Part shown: one piece after another, positions 60,539-64,000 of the stretch
Position numbering within the stretch: the first letter of the stretch is position 1
Layout: every line of letters begins with the position of its first letter
NCBI GenBank assembly: GCA_025201365.1
Contig: JAIXMF010000003.1
Location: 1,116,001 to 1,180,000, forward strand
Direction: 5' to 3'
DNA: 64,000 nt
From: Syncephalis plumigaleata
Lineage: Eukaryota > Zoopagomycota > Zoopagomycetes > Zoopagales > Piptocephalidaceae
The notes under the pieces: model-generated
Seen by the model: the letters and a program-made list of their open reading frames with translations, nothing else
What the model was told of the DNA's origin: nothing
Database searches by the model: none
Program-made: the position numbers and the translations under genes

Positions 60539-63500
60539 ATGTCGCAACAATACTTTTCCTCGTCGAAACAAAAGGGGAAACAACCGAGCAACGTGCAAGA
60601 TGACGGAGCCTATGAGTGGCATGAATCTAACGCGAAATCACGAGACATAGAGGGATACCGAGCTGAACATACCGATCGATACGCTGATGACGCAGAGGCT
60701 AAACGATTGGCGGAAATGCTAGATCGACAGGCTGCCCTAGCGATAGCCGCGGCCGAAGCAGAGGATAGCGATAGTAATACGACACAATCGGCTAGATCAT
60801 TAGGAGGCAGTGGAACGTTTTCATCGATCACTAGCAATGGCCTACTCCATGGCTCGTCAAGTAGCGCTGGTCCGTCCACTGCCTCGGACCATTCTATCCT
60901 TGGCGGTGGAATTGCATCAGGCGACATGATGATGAATATGCAGCGTACACTAAGTGGTAGCGAAATCGAAGAGCGGCTATTTATGGATAAACGTAATCGT
61001 TTGTTAAAGTATATCCAGGAGACGCAAATGCTGCTAGAAGAGTGGAGGGAAGCAAATCAAGAGAAGATGATCGTTGCATTCCCGTATAACAACACGAATC
61101 CAATGGGTAATCGAGGTGGCACTAGTTTTCGTGGCAATTCAATGTCACCCGCGTCTGGCATGTCTTCGAGTTACAGCCCGGGTTTTGGCGTTCGACGCAG
61201 TAGATCGACTCGACCCGAGATGGACTACATGTCATCCTCGTTGTCAGCATTACCGACCATTTCATCGGAGGCTCATCCGTCGCAACAGGAGGGCAGCTCG
61301 ATGTATAGCAGTGTACAGGAATTATTCGGTTGGCGGGATAGCGCATCGTCGAATTCGACATCGCAAATGATGACGCCACCGAATCATCTCGATGTCAATG
61401 ATCGATTAACGCCGCATCGCTACGCTACAGGGGGCAGAAATGGCGGGTCTGCATCACGTATACCGCGACGTGCCTCGGATTTTGCCGGTGCCAATCGCGT
61501 GGACCCGATGAGTTTATCTATACCGTCAATTATAACCGAGCGACCACCTTTATCGGCATCTAATGGATCGTTAATACAGCAGAGAAGGGGTAGCGGTGAT
61601 AGTCTAGCCATTCCATCGGATCAACCGACTGAATCGGAACCAGCAGCTGCACCGCAAGAGATGCTACGCGTATTGCAACTGGACATTAAGCTGAATCTAA
61701 TGGCCACACCGGGACGTGGAGGTGCCACCCTTGAACCCGGCTCGTTGGCGCCTTTATTCGAGGATCGTCTAACATCTACACTACGTCATCTAGCAAACTT
61801 GTTCGAACGAGTGAGCGACACGAGTTTCAAGGTAATCGTGGCCGGTGATGTTAACGCGGGTAAATCGTCGGTGGTGAACGCGTTACTTCGTCGAACTGTA
61901 GTGCCGGTGGATCAACAGCCGTTAACCTCCACCTTCCTCGAGGTGCTCGATGCACGTCTCAACGACGACGTTGAAGAGGCGCACGCTTGCGAGGATCGTC
62001 GTATCTATGATCGATTGAACGAATCGACCTTCTGGCGTATTGCGCTACGTGATCTAGAAGAAACGGTCGCCGAATGGACCGGCGACGAGCATAGTATTAT
62101 CAAGGTGTACGCCCGTCAAGCGGACGACAACTCGGCCCTCGTGCACAATGACGGTGTCGCCAATTTGTCGGTCATCGACTCGCCCGGTCTCAACACCGAT
62201 TCGATTAAGACGTTCTTTTTATTGGCACGTCAAGAGGAGATTGATGTTGTGGTATTTGTACTCAACGCTGAAAACACGCTCACATTGTCAGGACGTGAAT
62301 TCCTCGAACAAGCGAGCAAGGAGAAGGCGCATCTCTTCTTTATAGTAAATCGATTCGAAGGTATTCGCGCCAAGGATCGATGTGCTCGTCGTATTCTGGA
62401 CCAAATCCGTGAAGTATCACCAAAGACTTATGACGAGGCGAGTGATTTAGTGCACTGGATTAGTCCAACGCGCGTACGTCTAGGAGATCATGGTAATGGC
62501 GGAGATCACGACGATAGCGACGGTAGCGATAGCGAACACGGCGACAATGGCAATGGTAATGGTCGAGGTGCAGCACCCGATGACTGGAAGAACATGGAGC
62601 GTGCACTGCGTAATTTCACACTTGGTAGACGTGCACGCACCAAGCTGGAACCAGCCAAGATTTATCTGCTAAATATCCTTTCCGACCTACGACTACTGGC
62701 TAGGATGAATCGACGCGATGCGGATCAACGATTGAAACAGGCGTCGGATGCACTTGAAGCGTCTAGGCCTGGCTACGAGAAACTAGTGGAATCGCAGCGT
62801 GATGATTGCACAACTGCCGATAAGGAAACAGAAGCTACCGGCGACCATATACGTCAGTTGACACGTCGACGACTACGCACCATTAGCGAGTCGTTCGAGG
62901 TTCATGGCGGTGATCCAGTATGGCCGGGATTCACCGGTATGCTCACCTACGTGAATGCCATCCGCAATGCAATGATACGCTCCTGGGTGCATGAAGTGTC
63001 CCGGTGTGACATGCCGCGTTGGAGCGTGTAAAACAAGGCTCCGAACGTATTAGCACACTCGGCATGGATATACTCACCGAGCCAGCTCGTACAGCCGATC
63101 TATCCCGTCTATTCACTAAGCACAACGAGGCGGATCAGCTAAATGTACGAATTGAAATATGGGATTTGGTGGAGATACGCGAACGTATCGGTATCGCCAC
63201 GGCTGGCCTAGGTAGTATGGCCATGATCATGAGCAATATATTCGGCTACAAGAGCTTGCTATTGAACGCGGCACAAGTGGCTCTAGCGTGGGTTTGCAAG
63301 GCGCTAAGCGTTGGTTCCTATTTAGCGCTACACTAGCTGGTAAGTGATATCGCGATGCTGCTTACACTACGCGTAGCTAACAACGGTACTAATATTCTGA
63401 CGATTTCATTATCATAGGCATTGGTGCAGCGGCGTTTGTCATTGGCGATATGCAGTATGCCGTGCATCGTAAGGTCGCGCGTAAGATTCGTCAGCATATA

Positions 63501-63767
63501 CAAGATGTCGGCGTCATCGATCAACACGCGGATCGTATTGCTAAGCGTGCACAAGCCGCACTACGCTTTTCCGCGCAAGATTTACGTGAACGCTACCAAC
63601 GAGCCGTTGAAATGGAGCGACATCAACGGGAGCAACGCGCGCAGGATCAGTTGGACGCGAAGGAACGACGTCGATGGTTCCGAGATATGGCACGACGAGC
63701 CAAGGAACTACAAGAACTAGTGGATGTAGTGGATTGCGATGATCGTAAAGTGCCGCTAACATCTTGA
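60539..63767 (+). CDS. FZO1: Mitofusin, transmembrane GTPase Fzo1
   Basis: Outer mitochondrial membrane dynamin-family GTPase driving mitochondrial fusion. About 1,050 residues. An N-terminal Ser/Asn-rich region with a helical stretch (DAEAKRLAEMLDRQAALAIA) leads to a helix bundle near residue 140 (RNRLLKYIQETQMLLEEWRE). The GTPase domain has G1 FKVIVAGDVNAGKSSVVNAL, G2 PLTSTFLEV, G3 LSVIDSPGLNTDSIKT and G4-like HLFFIVNRFEGIRAKDRC, where NRFE replaces the usual NKxD. After HR1-like helices come two adjacent membrane segments (YKSLLLNAAQVALA then FLFSATLAGIGAAAFVIGDM) and the basic helix YAVHRKVARKIRQHIQDVG, with the C-terminal coiled HR2. One intron (63340-63417). Two frame shifts are needed, near 63008 (before HAALERVKQ) and near 63287 (between QVALA and VGLQGAKRW), each one missing base. 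Both tails are conserved, so assembly error is preferred. Confidence 0.93.
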
Positions 63768-63911
63768 TGATTCCATTTCCTTATTTCCTTATTTCCTTAT
63801 TTCATTTATACTTTTAACTATTCGTAAAATAAGAGCACAGTACAAATCTACGTAACATCATTTATAAAATTAATAAATAGCAATAATAGTCAACTTTATT
63901 ATCATATAAAA

Positions 63912-63947
63912 TTAAACGAGCCATTTCTTCTCTTCAATGGCTATAAC
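63912..63947 (-). CDS. Terminal exon of an unidentified minus-strand gene (partial)
   Basis: The minus strand shows an acceptor with branch-like CCTGAC and CATACAG followed by a 12-codon exon ending the frame: VIAIEEKKWLV. Upstream sequence to the window edge (63948-64000) would be intron or, read without splicing, short frames that stop. The splice signals and the charged/aromatic ending make a real last exon plausible, but there is too little to name the protein. Confidence 0.3.
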   Translation of the reverse strand, partial: VIAIEEKKWLV

Positions 63948-64000
63948 CTGTATGTCAGGTGTTGACCGCATAATACGCCTTTGCGTTCATTGATATTGCT

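Noticed and set aside
48600-63290. Programmed -1 ribosomal frameshifting as the common cause of the shifted frames
   Set aside because: No slippery heptamers at the sites and unrelated sequence contexts; not excluded outright, but weaker than assembly error.
1-64000. tRNA and rRNA genes
   Set aside because: I looked for T-arm consensus (GGTTCRANNCC) with matching acceptor stems on both strands and found only coincidental partial matches, for example near 21420 and 56150, with no cloverleaf.
1-64000. CRISPR arrays, prokaryotic operons or ribosome-binding sites
   Set aside because: Spliceosomal introns and nuclear-gene content show a eukaryotic genome; tandem repeats present are simple microsatellites without spacer structure.

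Overview
This is a stretch of nuclear genome from a fungus, most probably an early-diverging (non-Dikarya) lineage. The genes are split by many short GT-AG introns, mostly 47-120 nt, often with a CTAAT/CTAAC/TACTAA-like branch site. Intergenic gaps are often under 1 kb and convergent pairs lie about 90-310 bp apart. The gene set mixes general fungal genes (V-ATPase H, Hir3, Heh/Src1, mitofusin, Coa1, Pho85-like CDK, a Meu6-like PH protein) with genes lost from most Dikarya, above all a P2X-type ATP-gated channel. A CHIP-type U-box ligase and a CH-CH/GAS2 cytoskeletal cross-linker fit the same picture. No species can be named from the sequence alone.

Layout: the left edge holds the 5' end of a probable SERCA-type Ca2+ ATPase (-) and a PNPase/PGP-type HAD phosphatase (+). 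From 2.3 to 6.3 kb is a gene-poor island with two ~170 bp direct repeats and a decayed secreted pseudokinase. Heh1/Src1 (+) and a very intron-rich Hir3/CABIN1 gene (-) fill 6.3-17 kb. A 4.5 kb, microsatellite-rich gap precedes a ~974-residue acidic PH-domain protein (+). From 25.5 to 30.3 kb is a second accessory patch: two TnpB/Fanzor-like C-terminal fragments, an intact secreted protein of unknown function, an F-box protein, and another pair of direct repeats. A 767-residue charged helical protein follows (-).

The right half is dense housekeeping sequence: CH-CH/spectrin-like/GAS2 cross-linker (+), Pho85/Cdk5-type kinase (-), V-ATPase subunit H (+), mitochondrial uL29m (+), FRG1 (-), P2X receptor (+), Coa1 (+), a SAM methyltransferase (+), epsin (-), CHIP (-), ribosomal protein uL22/L17 (+), Fzo1 mitofusin (+), and the last exon of an unidentified gene (-) at the right edge.

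Membrane and organelle biology recurs: vacuole acidification next to a P2X channel (P2X works on the contractile vacuole in Dictyostelium), mitochondrial translation, COX assembly and fusion, and endocytosis. No operon-like logic is implied by adjacency.

A cross-cutting observation is that about a dozen clearly conserved reading frames are interrupted by one- or two-base shifts that splicing does not explain. Most fit a single missing base. This points to consensus errors in the assembly rather than to so many pseudogenes, and affected gene models should be treated as provisional.
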